64,000 bases of DNA, taken from assembly GCA_024235095.1 (NCBI GenBank), contig JACKNC010000001.1:744001-808000 (forward strand), read 5' to 3'. The position numbers were made by a program, and so were the translations under genes. Below, in pieces: positions 18,244 through 27,512 of the stretch (the first letter of the stretch is position 1; every line of letters begins with the position of its first letter). Origin of the DNA: Gammaproteobacteria bacterium. GTDB taxonomy: Bacteria; Pseudomonadota; Gammaproteobacteria; Competibacterales; Competibacteraceae. The notes beneath the pieces were generated by a model, which did not search any database, was not told where the DNA came from, and saw nothing but the letters and a program-made list of their open reading frames with translations.

Positions 18244-20214
18244 ATGTCGGACGAGACGGCTGCACATGCGAAACACATCCTATCTGTGGTGCAGGGAACC
18301 GGGAATTCACCTCTACTTGAAGCCAGTATTGCGCGCTCCTGGATCCGCTGTGTTAATAACTACGGTCTCGATGCCGTCCAATCCCATCAACCTCGAGTAC
18401 TCGAACAGTTCCGTCTGCGGGAACATCGGGAACGCTTGGATGACTTTCTGGAAATCGCCCAGATCGAAGTGAACAACCTCTATCAGCGAATCGCTGGCTC
18501 AGGCTTTGCCGTGATCCTGACGGATGGCGACGGCGTGATCGTCAATTGGATTTGCGACGTCAATCTGAGCAGACCTTTTGAACGAGTTGGCCTATGGCCA
18601 GGCGCCATCTGGAATGAGGAAAACGAAGGAACTAACGCCATTGGCACCGCCCTGATCGAGCAACGCGCCCTGACCATTCACCGTAATGAGCATTTTTGCA
18701 GTCAGCATATCCAGTTAACCTGTTCGGCGGCGCCGATTTTCGATCCTCAGGGTCGCTTGTTGGCGGTGCTGGATATCTCCGCAACGAGTTCCCAGGATTC
18801 CAAGCAAAGCCAGCTCCATACTCTCGCGCTGGCTTACTTGAGCGCTCGGATGATCGAACACGGTTTTTTCTTGCGAGTATTTCGTCAGCAATGGATACTG
18901 CGTTTCCATCACCAACCGGAGTTGGTCGGCCAAAGCAGCGAGGGTTTGCTGGCTTTTGGTAACGATGGCCGTATCCTAGCCGTTAATCAAAGCGCGGCGG
19001 ATCAGCTCAAACAAGCGCGTTATCAACTCATCGGCCAACACATCGACGCGCTTTTCGCCATCACCTTAGAAACTTTGCTCGGCTACGCCGGTGGCCAGCC
19101 TAGAGCGCTATGGCCGATCGTCGATGCGATGGGCAATCGGTTTTTTGCGCTGCTCTATGGATCTGAGCAACGGTTACCCAAGAACCGGCCGCGCTTGACG
19201 GCGTTTGAAACTAAGCCCTTGCCTTTAGCCATGAAAACCCTGGAAAGCTTGGCTGGGAAAGATCCGCTGATGGATTACAATGTCAATTGTATTCGGCGAG
19301 TCATGAATAAGCGTGTCAACATCCTGTTAACCGGAGAAACCGGCACCGGCAAGGAGGCATTCACCCGAGCGATTCACGACGCCAGCGAACGAGCTGGCAA
19401 GCCTTTTGTCGCGGTGAATTGCGCTTCGATCCCGGAGACGCTGATCGAAAGTGAGTTATTCGGTTATAAATACGGAGCGTTTACTGGCGCGCGTCAGGAA
19501 GGCCGGCGCGGCAAGATTTTGCAAGCGCATGGCGGTACGCTGTTTTTGGACGAGATCGGCGATATGCCGCCGCCGTTGCAAACCCGGTTGCTGCGGGTTC
19601 TGGAAGAGAAGGAGGTGCTACCGCTCGGCAGCGATACGCCGGTGCCGGTAGATGTGTTCCTGATCAGCGCTACTCACCGTAATTTGCGAGAGTACATGGC
19701 GACCGGAGCGTTTCGGGAGGATTTATATTACCGGTTAAATGGCCTGGAGTTACGCTTGCCCGCTTTACGTGAACGCAGCGACCGGTTATTGCTGATACGC
19801 AATGTATTGGCTGCGGAAAGCGATGGTGCCAATTTGTGTATCTCTGATGATGCATTGATGGCGCTGAACGCTTATTCATGGCCAGGTAATATCCGCCAAT
19901 TGCGCAATGTCCTGCGCACGGCGGCGGCATTGTGCGATGATCAATGTGTTCGGCTGGAAAATCTACCGGCGGAGATCACTGGGTCAGTGTCGAATGATGC
20001 GTCCTGGCGCGCCTTGAATTATGGCGCAATAATGCCGAGCGCTACGGTCACAGGGGGTCTCGCGCAAGCTGAGCGGGAAGCGCTGTTGAGTCAACTGGAC
20101 CGTCATGGTTGGAATATCACCAATACCGCTGCGCATTTAGGTTTTAGTCGCAACACGCTGTACCGCAAGATGCGCAAGCACGGTATTCAGCCGCGTGAGT
20201 ATCCGACCCCTTGA
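18244..20214 (+). CDS. Sigma-54-dependent activator, AcoR-like
   Basis: A 656-residue enhancer-binding protein. The N-terminal sensor (about 50-210) is GAF-like, with GSGFAVILTDGDGVIVNWICD and NAIGTALIEQRAL as in AcoR-type regulators of alcohol and acetoin genes. The AAA+ core has Walker A LLTGETGTGKEA (about 360-371), the sigma-54 contact GAFTGA (about 409-414) and Walker B GGTLFLDEIGDMP. A Fis-type helix-turn-helix ends the protein (NITNTAAHLGFSRNTLYRKM). Start supported by AAGGAGG seven bases before ATG. It faces the 3' end of the mycofactocin operon (mftB stops five bases away, convergent). By family and position it is the likely activator of the alcohol-oxidation island; I could not find a convincing sigma-54 promoter by eye. 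Confidence 0.9.
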   Translation: MSDETAAHAKHILSVVQGTGNSPLLEASIARSWIRCVNNYGLDAVQSHQPRVLEQFRLREHRERLDDFLEIAQIEVNNLYQRIAGSGFAVILTDGDGVIVNWICDVNLSRPFERVGLWPGAIWNEENEGTNAIGTALIEQRALTIHRNEHFCSQHIQLTCSAAPIFDPQGRLLAVLDISATSSQDSKQSQLHTLALAYLSARMIEHGFFLRVFRQQWILRFHHQPELVGQSSEGLLAFGNDGRILAVNQSAADQLKQARYQLIGQHIDALFAITLETLLGYAGGQPRALWPIVDAMGNRFFALLYGSEQRLPKNRPRLTAFETKPLPLAMKTLESLAGKDPLMDYNVNCIRRVMNKRVNILLTGETGTGKEAFTRAIHDASERAGKPFVAVNCASIPETLIESELFGYKYGAFTGARQEGRRGKILQAHGGTLFLDEIGDMPPPLQTRLLRVLEEKEVLPLGSDTPVPVDVFLISATHRNLREYMATGAFREDLYYRLNGLELRLPALRERSDRLLLIRNVLAAESDGANLCISDDALMALNAYSWPGNIRQLRNVLRTAAALCDDQCVRLENLPAEITGSVSNDASWRALNYGAIMPSATVTGGLAQAEREALLSQLDRHGWNITNTAAHLGFSRNTLYRKMRKHGIQPREYPTP

Positions 20215-20218
20215 GCGG

Positions 20219-20506
20219 CTAGGTCACCTGCGTCAAAAGGCCCATTCGTTCCAATTGCCCGACGGCCTTAACCAGCGTCTCGCTGGCAGACAGTGGCATG
20301 TTGCGCGAGGCCAGGAATTCATCCAGAATCTCTTGTAGGGAACGGCGACCATCCAGGCGGTTCATGAACTCGACCGCCTGATGGGAATGCAGGAAATAGA
20401 GGCGGCGGTTGTCGTAACGGTATGCCAGACCGCCGAAGCGCTCTGGGCGGATCGCCACCCCCGGCGCTAGCCGGTAACAGGCCACCAGTTCGACGGTTGC
20501 GTTCAT
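20219..20506 (-). CDS. mftB: Mycofactocin precursor-binding chaperone MftB
   Basis: A 95-residue PqqD-like RiPP recognition element protein that binds the MftA leader and presents it to the radical SAM enzyme MftC. Key features are YRLAPGVAIRPERFGGLAYR (edge strands of the RRE fold), LYFLHSHQAVEFMNRLDGRR, and a winged-helix tail ending LERMGLLTQ. Length and motifs fit MftB. Its ATG overlaps the stop of the SDR gene by four bases (ATGA). It is the last gene of the minus-strand island, separated from mftA by the SDR gene. Confidence 0.9.
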   Translation of the reverse strand: MNATVELVACYRLAPGVAIRPERFGGLAYRYDNRRLYFLHSHQAVEFMNRLDGRRSLQEILDEFLASRNMPLSASETLVKAVGQLERMGLLTQVT

Positions 20507-21312
20507 TTGAGCATCCTGCCGGCGTCGATATTAAGCTTCTGTCCCGTCACGTAGCGAGCTTCCCCAGAAACCAGCCATAATGCCGCGTTGGCGACATCTT
20601 CCGCGTCGATCAGCTTGACCGGTAGGGCATTGCCTTGGCGGATGAATTCGACCAAATCCTCGGTCGCCATGTCGGCAGCTTGCGCCATACCGGTGATGAT
20701 GTCGGTGTCGACAGCGGTGGGATGCAGGGTATTGACGGTGATATGGTGCGGGGCGAGTTCATGGGCTAGCGAATGAGCCAGTCCGACAACACCCCATTTG
20801 GAAGCGCAGTAATGAGCCATGCCCGGCTCGCCGCGCAATCCAGCCACAGAAGACGTCATCACGATACTGCCGCCGGTTTTTTGCGCCAGCATCTGTGGAA
20901 CGACATATTTCACCGCCAGCCAATAGCCCTTGAGATTGACATCGATCATCGTGTCCCACCATTCCTCGGTGATGTCCCAAGTCAAGGCCATATCGGCGAT
21001 GCCAGCGTTGCAAATCAGAATGTCAATACGTCCGAAAGTGGCGACTGTTTCCTGAACCGCTCTTTCCATCGCTGCGCTGTCACGGACATCGGCGACCAGT
21101 TCCAACGCCTGGCGTCCGCACTCTCGCACCTGCCGGACGGTTTCCTCCAGGTCGCTGCGCTTTGCCAGCGAATAGCGTGGATAGGAAAGATCGCGGCAGA
21201 TATCCAGCGCTGCAATGTCGGCCCCTTCGCGAGCCATCAGCACCGCATGCGCTCGGCCCTGGCCGCGCCCTGCGCCGGTGATGAACGCTACTTTGCCTTC
21301 CAGTTTGCCCAT
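20503..21312 (-). CDS. Mycofactocin-coupled SDR family oxidoreductase
   Basis: A short-chain dehydrogenase/reductase of 269 residues from the ATG at 21312 (MGKLEGKVAF); a TTG 24 bases upstream is possible but less likely. It has the nucleotide motif TGAGRGQGRAHA, the NNAG-equivalent CNAGIAD, and catalytic Ser, YCASK and a VTGQ tail. The insert after the second strand (ALDICRDLSYPRYSLAKRSD) is the feature described for mycofactocin-coupled SDRs, where NAD is held tightly and mycofactocin acts as external electron carrier. The substrate, probably an alcohol, is unknown. It lies between mftA and mftB. Confidence 0.88.
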   Translation of the reverse strand: MGKLEGKVAFITGAGRGQGRAHAVLMAREGADIAALDICRDLSYPRYSLAKRSDLEETVRQVRECGRQALELVADVRDSAAMERAVQETVATFGRIDILICNAGIADMALTWDITEEWWDTMIDVNLKGYWLAVKYVVPQMLAQKTGGSIVMTSSVAGLRGEPGMAHYCASKWGVVGLAHSLAHELAPHHITVNTLHPTAVDTDIITGMAQAADMATEDLVEFIRQGNALPVKLIDAEDVANAALWLVSGEARYVTGQKLNIDAGRMLK

Positions 21313-21413
21313 GAGTCCCGCCTTGCTCGGTTTCAACCGGCCTTAATATGACGAATTGGGTGAGCGACTATCATATGACGAACCGGTCCCTCAAAGACCG
21401 GTCAGGGTTGGCT

Positions 21414-21596
21414 TCAATAAACGCCGCACATGCCGTCGATGCTGACTTCTTCGATCAGTAGCTCTTCGGTGACTTTCGGCAATTCTGCCAGCGGTTCAGG
21501 CTGTCGGGCCGCTGCTTCGGCGCTCGGTGCGGCTTCTGCAATCGGCGCTGGGTAGGGAGTAGGCGGTTCGGGACGTTGTTCGACAGGGATAAACAT
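21414..21596 (-). CDS. mftA: Mycofactocin precursor peptide MftA
   Basis: A 60-residue RiPP precursor. The C-terminus is VSIDGMCGVY, the invariant mycofactocin core; MftC decarboxylates and crosslinks the terminal Val-Tyr and MftE releases it. The leader is Pro/Ala/Glu-rich and ends ELPKVTEELLIEEV, the region bound by MftB. Longer starts exist at 21629 and 21614, but AAGGAG sits nine bases before the ATG at 21596 (MFIPVEQRPE). That ribosome site lies inside the ATGAAGGAG of the upstream candidate, so the short start is preferred. The gene lies 77 bases after mftF and 101 bases before the SDR. Confidence 0.95.
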   Translation of the reverse strand: MFIPVEQRPEPPTPYPAPIAEAAPSAEAAARQPEPLAELPKVTEELLIEEVSIDGMCGVY

Positions 21597-21673
21597 CGGG
21601 ATGATCTCCTTCATGTTGACAATAGACAAGGATACGACAAGAGTAGAACGCAGCGGGGATTAGGCATGGCCGG

Positions 21674-23197
21674 TTATCTCCGCCAGATCAGGCGCGGCAG
21701 CAATGGCCGCAAGGTGCGCCGTTGCCGGCAGCCGCGCCAGAGGCCCACTTGGTAGGCGGCCAATTCCAAGCCATACAGGCCAATGAAAACCGGTCGTGAC
21801 AGTTGAGGTTGCAGCCGCCGATGATCAGCCAGCGGCGCAATGATGAGCAACAGAAAAATAAAGGGCAGTCCATGCGGCTGTATCCCGCCGATAGCCAGCA
21901 GCGGCAAGCTGTAATAGCGAACGGTGCTGGCGCTTAGATGATACAGAGCCGCCGCATGTTCCCGGCCCAGCGCGACGGCGACCCGACCGATGGATAGCCT
22001 GACTCCGATGCGCCGCAACTCACGCTGCTTGTGGATGAGTTCCGTGCTCAACAGAGTTGCAGCGACTGCCGCCGGCCCCAAGCCCCAGCCTTCAAACCAC
22101 GGCACGAGCAGCACGCTCAAAAGCAGCAACAGGCTGACGCGCGGCAAATGCATCAACCGTCGGCCTTCGGGATAGCGTTGTTGCAAATCGGCTTCGGAAG
22201 AACCGTAGTCGGCGCGGCGGCGCAGCCAGTCCTTCCAGCGCACGCGATGGTCATGCACGACTCGGCCAGCCGGGACGTACCAGGCGCGGTTTCCACTGCG
22301 CAACGTGCGCCAGATGAAATCTACGTCCTCGCCAACCCGCAACGTCGCATCAAAGCCGCCGTGCGCAAGCAGCACATCACGGCGCACCAACAGGTTGCAG
22401 GTCGGTAAGTAGGATACGGCGGCATTCGGGGCGACTTCCGTTTCCACCGCGCCCATATCCAGTGGCGAGCGCACCGCCTCAAACGCCGCCACAGCGCCAC
22501 GGGCAGGCGGGGCTATGATCCGGCCGCCCACAATCGCCATCGCTGGCTGGTCCAGATAAGGCAGCAGGCTGCGCAGCCAGTCAGGTTCGGCGACACAGTC
22601 GTTGTCGATGAACGCCAGTATTTCGCCACTGGCTATTGTCGCCGCCAGATTGCGGGCGGCGGACTGACCAATGTTGCGTTCCTGGCGCACAAGCTGGATT
22701 GGCAAGTCGCGCAGCGCCTCGGCCAGCGGCGGCTCAGACGCGTCGTCGACTATGATAATTTCACGCCGGTCAGCAGGATAATCCAGCGCCAGCAGCGATT
22801 GCACACAACGGCGGGTGGCCTCGGTGCGACCGTGCGCTGGGATAATGATCGAGACCTGCGGCCAAACCGTTATCCCTGCTGGACGCCGGATCAATAGCCG
22901 GCGGCGCACCAGGTTATCCAGAAACGCGGTGATTGCCGCTGGCGTCATTCCCGGAACTTGAGTCGCCAGTTCGGCAATGCTGTGAGGTTGTGGCAACGCG
23001 CTGAGCAATGCCGTGGCCTGCCGATTCAAGCGCAGCGCCAGCAGCGGACGTAGACACAACAAGGTTCCGCCCTGCTCATCCGCTATGACGGATAGATGGG
23101 GTTGCAGAGCGTAGCGCGCCGGTTGGGCTGATGGCGGAACAAGTGGCGGCGCGACGGCGACTGCGCCGCCATCGTCGGGCCATTCCGCCTGCTTCAT
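21674..23197 (-). CDS. mftF: Mycofactocin glycosyltransferase MftF
   Basis: A GT2-family glycosyltransferase, 507 residues from the ATG at 23197, which overlaps the mftE stop (ATGA). The N-terminal 120 residues are a small domain also seen in MftF. The GT2 core begins VSIIIPAHGRTEATRRCVQS and carries the DND metal/donor motif in AFIDNDCVAEPDW. The C-terminus has hydrophobic segments (LLLLLSVLLVPWFEGWGLG; LPFIFLLLIIAPLAD), so it is membrane-attached. In mycobacteria MftF adds an oligoglucose chain to the redox cofactor. An overlapping frame extends upstream to 23449, but only the start at 23197 avoids a long overlap. Confidence 0.88.
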   Translation of the reverse strand: MKQAEWPDDGGAVAVAPPLVPPSAQPARYALQPHLSVIADEQGGTLLCLRPLLALRLNRQATALLSALPQPHSIAELATQVPGMTPAAITAFLDNLVRRRLLIRRPAGITVWPQVSIIIPAHGRTEATRRCVQSLLALDYPADRREIIIVDDASEPPLAEALRDLPIQLVRQERNIGQSAARNLAATIASGEILAFIDNDCVAEPDWLRSLLPYLDQPAMAIVGGRIIAPPARGAVAAFEAVRSPLDMGAVETEVAPNAAVSYLPTCNLLVRRDVLLAHGGFDATLRVGEDVDFIWRTLRSGNRAWYVPAGRVVHDHRVRWKDWLRRRADYGSSEADLQQRYPEGRRLMHLPRVSLLLLLSVLLVPWFEGWGLGPAAVAATLLSTELIHKQRELRRIGVRLSIGRVAVALGREHAAALYHLSASTVRYYSLPLLAIGGIQPHGLPFIFLLLIIAPLADHRRLQPQLSRPVFIGLYGLELAAYQVGLWRGCRQRRTLRPLLPRLIWRR

Positions 23198-23958
23198 GCC
23201 TTGCTGGACTGGATAAGCCATTGCCGCCACGCTGCTTCGTAGCACGCGGCTTGCGCCGCCAGATAACACTCGCCCCGGCTTGCATTCGCCAGACAGGGAT
23301 CGCCCACCACGCCGGTTGCCGTCAAGGCCCGCGTCCCCTTCGCAATCAAAGTGGCTAACGCTGCATCCATATCGCCTGTATGACCCGGCGCGGCTTGCTC
23401 CATGCACACCTGTTCCGGGCGTAGATACAGTAGTTCCGAGGTTTCCCACTCACCGGCGTGCAAGCCGAGGGCGTTGAACGGCAAACCTGCCTCGGCGGCA
23501 ATGGCCAGCACCGCCTCGCCACAGATCGTCATGGGGTCGGGAATCCACACGGCCAACGCCGGCAACTCCTGCCGCAAGCGCGTCTCCGCCAACGCCAGCG
23601 CCGATCCGTTGCCGCCATGCGCCGACAATACAATCAATCGTTGCACACCCCAATCGACCATGCGCCGGGCGCAATCCACGATCACCGCCGCTAGCGTTTC
23701 CACCTCCAGACTCAACAGGCCGGCAAACCCGCTGTGCTCGTCGGAACAGCCAATGGGAATCACCGGCGCCACCATCGCCGGCAACCGTTTCGCCAATTGT
23801 CCGGCCAGCGCCGCCGCCCGGTAGGTATCGGTGCCCAAGGGCAAATGCGGGCCGTGTTGCTCGGTCGCGCCCAGCGGCAAAATCACCGTCGTGACGCCAG
23901 CGGCGACGGCTTGCGCTGCGTCCGGCCACGTTAATTCAGTCAGTCGCTGAATATTCAA
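23194..23958 (-). CDS. mftE: Mycofactocin peptidase MftE (creatininase family)
   Basis: A 254-residue metal-dependent amidohydrolase of the creatininase family that cuts modified MftA to release the C-terminal Gly-Val-Tyr-derived unit. Metal-binding motifs are GATEQHGPHLPLGTDT and the Ser-rich loop VLSAHGGNGSAL; HAGEWETSELLYLRP carries the catalytic Glu/His region. The start is a TTG at 23958 whose TTGA overlaps the etfB stop, giving translational coupling. It is followed directly by mftF. Confidence 0.9.
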   Translation of the reverse strand: MNIQRLTELTWPDAAQAVAAGVTTVILPLGATEQHGPHLPLGTDTYRAAALAGQLAKRLPAMVAPVIPIGCSDEHSGFAGLLSLEVETLAAVIVDCARRMVDWGVQRLIVLSAHGGNGSALALAETRLRQELPALAVWIPDPMTICGEAVLAIAAEAGLPFNALGLHAGEWETSELLYLRPEQVCMEQAAPGHTGDMDAALATLIAKGTRALTATGVVGDPCLANASRGECYLAAQAACYEAAWRQWLIQSSKA

Positions 23959-24827
23959 GTCCGGTGTTCCAGAAAACCGCGTTGACGCAAAAACTCGATG
24001 ATGGCGTCGGCTTGTTGTTCTGGCGTGCCGCTATCCAGAATTTTTCCAGCCTTGCCAGCGACGCCAGCGGACATGATCTGGGCGATCCGATCCGGGACGG
24101 GGGCGGAAGCGTCAGGAGTAAACATAGCCCGCGCCCGTGGACGGGGCGGCATGATTTCATGCAGGGTCATCGCTGGAAAGTGCAGATCCTGCGGCGACAA
24201 CCCTAATTCCTCCAGCCCGTAGAGCGGAATCGGCATGTGTTTGACCCGCATCAGGCTCGGCAGACTGGCCTGGCGCAGATGCGCTAATCCAGTTTCCAGT
24301 CCTAAAACCGCCGGCAAAGTGATTTCACTCTCGGCTCGCGCCCCGCGCGCTAGCCGCCGCTGTACACGCATCCGCCCAGGTTCCAGCTCGAACTGGGTCA
24401 CATCGGTGGCGACCGGCCAGTCCAGATGCTCCGCCAGCAGCGCAGGCACGGTGCCCGATCCGCGATCCGCGCTATGCCCGCCGCACAGCACCAGGTCGGG
24501 GAGTTCTTTCACGCGCAGCGCCGCCGCCAGCAGCGTCGTGGTGACAATCGGTTTGAGGCTGCCCAGCCCGTCATCCCACACGCGCAGCGCTGCATCGGCC
24601 CCCGCGGCCAGCGCATCCTGTAGCAAGCGATCGGCTTCGACGGGTCCTACGCTCAACACGGTCACGGCTCCATTGGGCGGCCGCAGCCGCAATGCCAATT
24701 CCAGCGCGCTTTCATCGGCGGGATTCATCATGTACAGCACGCGACCGGTATCGATCGACCCGGTTAACGGATCGACCTCGATGGTGCTGGGATCGGGAAC
24801 ATATTTAAGACAAACCGCGATACGCAT
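23955..24827 (-). CDS. etfB: Electron transfer flavoprotein beta subunit (mycofactocin-associated)
   Basis: A 290-residue ETF beta/FixA-type subunit that binds AMP or a second flavin and pairs with EtfA. Typical motifs are the MRIAVCLKYVPDP start, NPADESALELALRL, VLCGGHSADRGSGTVPALLA and GLETGLAHLRQASLPSLMRV. It lies 11 bases after fixX and overlaps mftE by four bases, which fixes it in the mycofactocin operon. By context it accepts electrons from an island flavoenzyme or from reduced mycofactocin and passes them to FixC/FixX. Confidence 0.88.
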   Translation of the reverse strand: MRIAVCLKYVPDPSTIEVDPLTGSIDTGRVLYMMNPADESALELALRLRPPNGAVTVLSVGPVEADRLLQDALAAGADAALRVWDDGLGSLKPIVTTTLLAAALRVKELPDLVLCGGHSADRGSGTVPALLAEHLDWPVATDVTQFELEPGRMRVQRRLARGARAESEITLPAVLGLETGLAHLRQASLPSLMRVKHMPIPLYGLEELGLSPQDLHFPAMTLHEIMPPRPRARAMFTPDASAPVPDRIAQIMSAGVAGKAGKILDSGTPEQQADAIIEFLRQRGFLEHRT

Positions 24828-24838
24828 AGGTCAATCCT

Positions 24839-25126
24839 TCACGATTCCCGGAAGGTCACGCCATAACCGCCGTCCGGGTAAGTCCAGCGAATGGCCCCCT
24901 CCTGATTGCAAGCGATATAGCAGGTGCCGCACTCGAAGCATTGTTCGTAGTTGAACAGGATGCCGCCGTCGTCCAGCGGGACGAACAGATTGGCCGGACA
25001 GACATAGACGCAGGCGTGGACCGAGCATTCGTTGCGGCAGATGTCCGAATTCACCACGATATGCGGGGTCGCCGCCACCCGAAAGCGCACGGTGCGCATC
25101 TTCTCTTCATGGGTGGTCATCACCAT
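24839..25126 (-). CDS. fixX: FixX-like ferredoxin
   Basis: A 95-residue ferredoxin-like protein that works with FixC as the iron-sulfur part of an ETF:quinone oxidoreductase. Cysteines fall in CRNECSVHACVYVCP and CFECGTCYIACN, the normal 4Fe-4S set plus extras. ATGs at 25126 and 25120 are both possible; GAGG fits the first. It overlaps the fixC stop by seven bases. Confidence 0.88.
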   Translation of the reverse strand: MVMTTHEEKMRTVRFRVAATPHIVVNSDICRNECSVHACVYVCPANLFVPLDDGGILFNYEQCFECGTCYIACNQEGAIRWTYPDGGYGVTFRES

Positions 25127-26448
25127 AGATAAGCCCTCGCCACCTGATAGACATCACGGAGCAATTGCCCCGGCTTGATCGAAGACTGACGGATCATCCG
25201 GTAGGCCAGCGGCAGAATCTTCCGTTTAGGCGCGCCGTCCACCCGGAAGATTTGTTCCATTCCCTGCGCAACCATTTCGGGGTAAAGATTTTGCAGACGC
25301 GGCCCATTGACAAAGGACGGCGCATGACGGTAGGCCCGGAAGTCGGTAGAAACGTTGCGCTGCTTCAAATTTTTCTGATAAGCTGCGAGGACGCGCGCCG
25401 AGAAATTTCCCTTTTGACAGGCGAGTATCGCGGTTTCCGCCGCCGCCAACCCGGACTGCATCGCATAATTCATACCTTCCAGATACAAGCCAGCGGCCAG
25501 GCAGAACCCGGCGGCGTCGCCAGCCACCAACATGCCGTCGGTGTAAAGCTTTGGCTTCATCGCCCAGCCGCTTTCAGGAATCAGGTGCGCCGAATACTCA
25601 CGCAACTTGCCGCCGCGCACCAGCGGCGCGACCGCCGGATGGGCTTTGAAGCGCTCCAACAGTTCATAGGGTCGCTTGCGCCGCTCCACGAGCGACGAAA
25701 TTTGACCGATCAGCCCCAGCGACAGCGAATCGCGGTTGGTGTAGAGAAAGGCGCCGCCATGGACATCCTCGGTAATCGCCCCCAGATATTCGTAAGCGAT
25801 GCCATCATGGCCGGTGAGGTGGAAACGATCCTCGATCACCGCCGGGTCCAGCCCGATCACTTCCTTAATCCCCAGCGACAGTTCATGAGGGTGAAATTCA
25901 CGTTGCAGACCGGCTTTCTTGGCCAAGAAGGAATTGACTCCATCGCAAGCGATCACCACCTTGCCGTAAATCTCACCCTGTTCGCGGCGCACCCGCACCC
26001 CGACGATGCGACCTTTCTCTTGCAACACATCATCGACGACCGCCGAGGTCAGCACGAAAGCGCCCGCTGCTTCCGCCTGAGCGGCCAGCCAGCGGTCGAA
26101 CTTGGGTCGCAGCACGGTGAAGCCGTTGTAGGGCGCGGTGGCGTAACCGGGGCCAGCGCAACGAAAATCCAGCGCCACCGCCGTGCTCTTTGACATGAAG
26201 GCGATATCGCGGCGGCAAATATGCCGCTCTACTGGGGCTTGTTCCCACCAGTTGGGAATCAGTTCATTGAGAATGGCGCTGCCGTAAAACACTGCGCCGG
26301 AGACATTTTTTGCGCCGGGATATTCACCGCGCTCCAGCAGCAGCACCTTGAGTCCGGCGCGGGCGCTGAGCAGCGCGGCGGCGCTGCCTGCTGGTCCCGC
26401 GCCGACGACGATGACATCGAACTGTTGTTTGGCCGAGGGTGTGGTCAT
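25120..26448 (-). CDS. fixC: FixC-like ETF:quinone oxidoreductase flavoprotein
   Basis: A 442-residue FAD enzyme of the FixC/ETF-QO family. The N-terminal dinucleotide motif is VVGAGPAGSAAALLSARAG. The second FAD motif is GMLVAGDAAGFCL, followed by the membrane-facing region GLYLEGMNYAMQSGLAAAE. With FixX it would transfer electrons from the ETF to quinone. The ATG overlaps the etfA stop (ATGA). Here it is part of the mycofactocin island, not a nitrogen-fixation set. Confidence 0.9.
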   Translation of the reverse strand: MTTPSAKQQFDVIVVGAGPAGSAAALLSARAGLKVLLLERGEYPGAKNVSGAVFYGSAILNELIPNWWEQAPVERHICRRDIAFMSKSTAVALDFRCAGPGYATAPYNGFTVLRPKFDRWLAAQAEAAGAFVLTSAVVDDVLQEKGRIVGVRVRREQGEIYGKVVIACDGVNSFLAKKAGLQREFHPHELSLGIKEVIGLDPAVIEDRFHLTGHDGIAYEYLGAITEDVHGGAFLYTNRDSLSLGLIGQISSLVERRKRPYELLERFKAHPAVAPLVRGGKLREYSAHLIPESGWAMKPKLYTDGMLVAGDAAGFCLAAGLYLEGMNYAMQSGLAAAETAILACQKGNFSARVLAAYQKNLKQRNVSTDFRAYRHAPSFVNGPRLQNLYPEMVAQGMEQIFRVDGAPKRKILPLAYRMIRQSSIKPGQLLRDVYQVARAYLW

Positions 26449-27512
26449 GGCGTCATCTCCAGGACCCGGTGGGTGGTGAGGGAGTCAGCTGGTGCAGCCG
26501 GTTCGCTGCGGTTCTCGGTAGTGATCGCGGCCAGCGCCTGCAACTTGCTCAGCAAAATCGGCAGGATTTCGTGCAAGTCGCCCACCACACCCAAATCCGC
26601 TCGTTTGAGCATTGGCGCGGTGCGGTCGCTGTTGACGGCAATCACCGTCTCGCTGCCGGTGATGCCGGACAGATGCTGGCCAGCGCCAGACACGCCGAAC
26701 GCCATGTACAGTTTGGGGGCGACGATCTGGCCGGTCGAGCCGATGAAGCGATCCACCGCCAACCAGCCGCGGTCCGCCGCAACCCGGGTGCCGCCCAACG
26801 CCGCGCCAATCTGTTCGGCCAGCTGCCTCACCAGCGTCATGCCTTCCGGCCCGCCGGTGCCGAAGCCGCCCGAGACGATCCGTTCAGCCTCGCTCAAGCT
26901 TACGGTGCGTGGATCGGCAGGCAGGGTCCGCAAGGTGCGGTCGCGGAAACGGGTGGAGTCGAGTTCCGGGCGCACCACGGTTACTTCAGCGGCGCGTCCA
27001 TGTCGGAGCGCATCGACGCCGCGCACGCCGGGGGTGAGCATGGCGCAAATCAGCGTAGCGTAAGGCCAGATCAGCCGTTCCTGGCAGGCTCCGCCATAGG
27101 TGTGGCGAATCACCTCCGGGTAACCGTCGCCGACGATGCCAATCCGCATGCAGCAGCCGACCAGCGGCAACCGCCAACGCACTGCGAGCCGGGGTAACCA
27201 GGCGCGGATTGGGCCGCTGTCCGGGGCCAGCAACAATAGTGGATGTTCCTGGAGCAAGAGCGGTGCTAGGGCCTGTAGCCAACCGTCGGCGCTGAAGTGC
27301 GCCAGCGCTTCATGCTCCACGATTGTGATGCGATCTGCGCCGTGCGCTGCGAGCGTCTCCGCCAGTGGCTCCACTCCATTGCCGCATAGAATCGCCTGAA
27401 CTCTAGCGCCGAGCCGGTCCGCCACCTCGCGGCCTTCCTCCACGCATTCCAGGCTGGCGAGGGTCAATTCGCCTTGTTCGCATTCGGCGATAACGACTAC
27501 GAATCGATCCAT
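26445..27512 (-). CDS. etfA: Electron transfer flavoprotein alpha subunit (mycofactocin-associated)
   Basis: A 355-residue ETF alpha/FixB-type subunit. The C-terminal FAD-binding region is clear: GSTGQIVAPKLYMAFGVSGA, then QHLSGITGSETVIAVNSD and ADLGVVGDLHEILP. The N-terminal 180 residues are the more divergent ETF domain. It follows the FadH/OYE gene with no gap and overlaps fixC by four bases. Confidence 0.88.
   Translation of the reverse strand: MDRFVVVIAECEQGELTLASLECVEEGREVADRLGARVQAILCGNGVEPLAETLAAHGADRITIVEHEALAHFSADGWLQALAPLLLQEHPLLLLAPDSGPIRAWLPRLAVRWRLPLVGCCMRIGIVGDGYPEVIRHTYGGACQERLIWPYATLICAMLTPGVRGVDALRHGRAAEVTVVRPELDSTRFRDRTLRTLPADPRTVSLSEAERIVSGGFGTGGPEGMTLVRQLAEQIGAALGGTRVAADRGWLAVDRFIGSTGQIVAPKLYMAFGVSGAGQHLSGITGSETVIAVNSDRTAPMLKRADLGVVGDLHEILPILLSKLQALAAITTENRSEPAAPADSLTTHRVLEMTP

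Noticed and set aside
23197..23449. N-terminal extension of MftF overlapping mftE
   Set aside because: The extension reads through mftE in another frame, is low-complexity, and the ATGA overlap at 23197 gives a normal coupled start.
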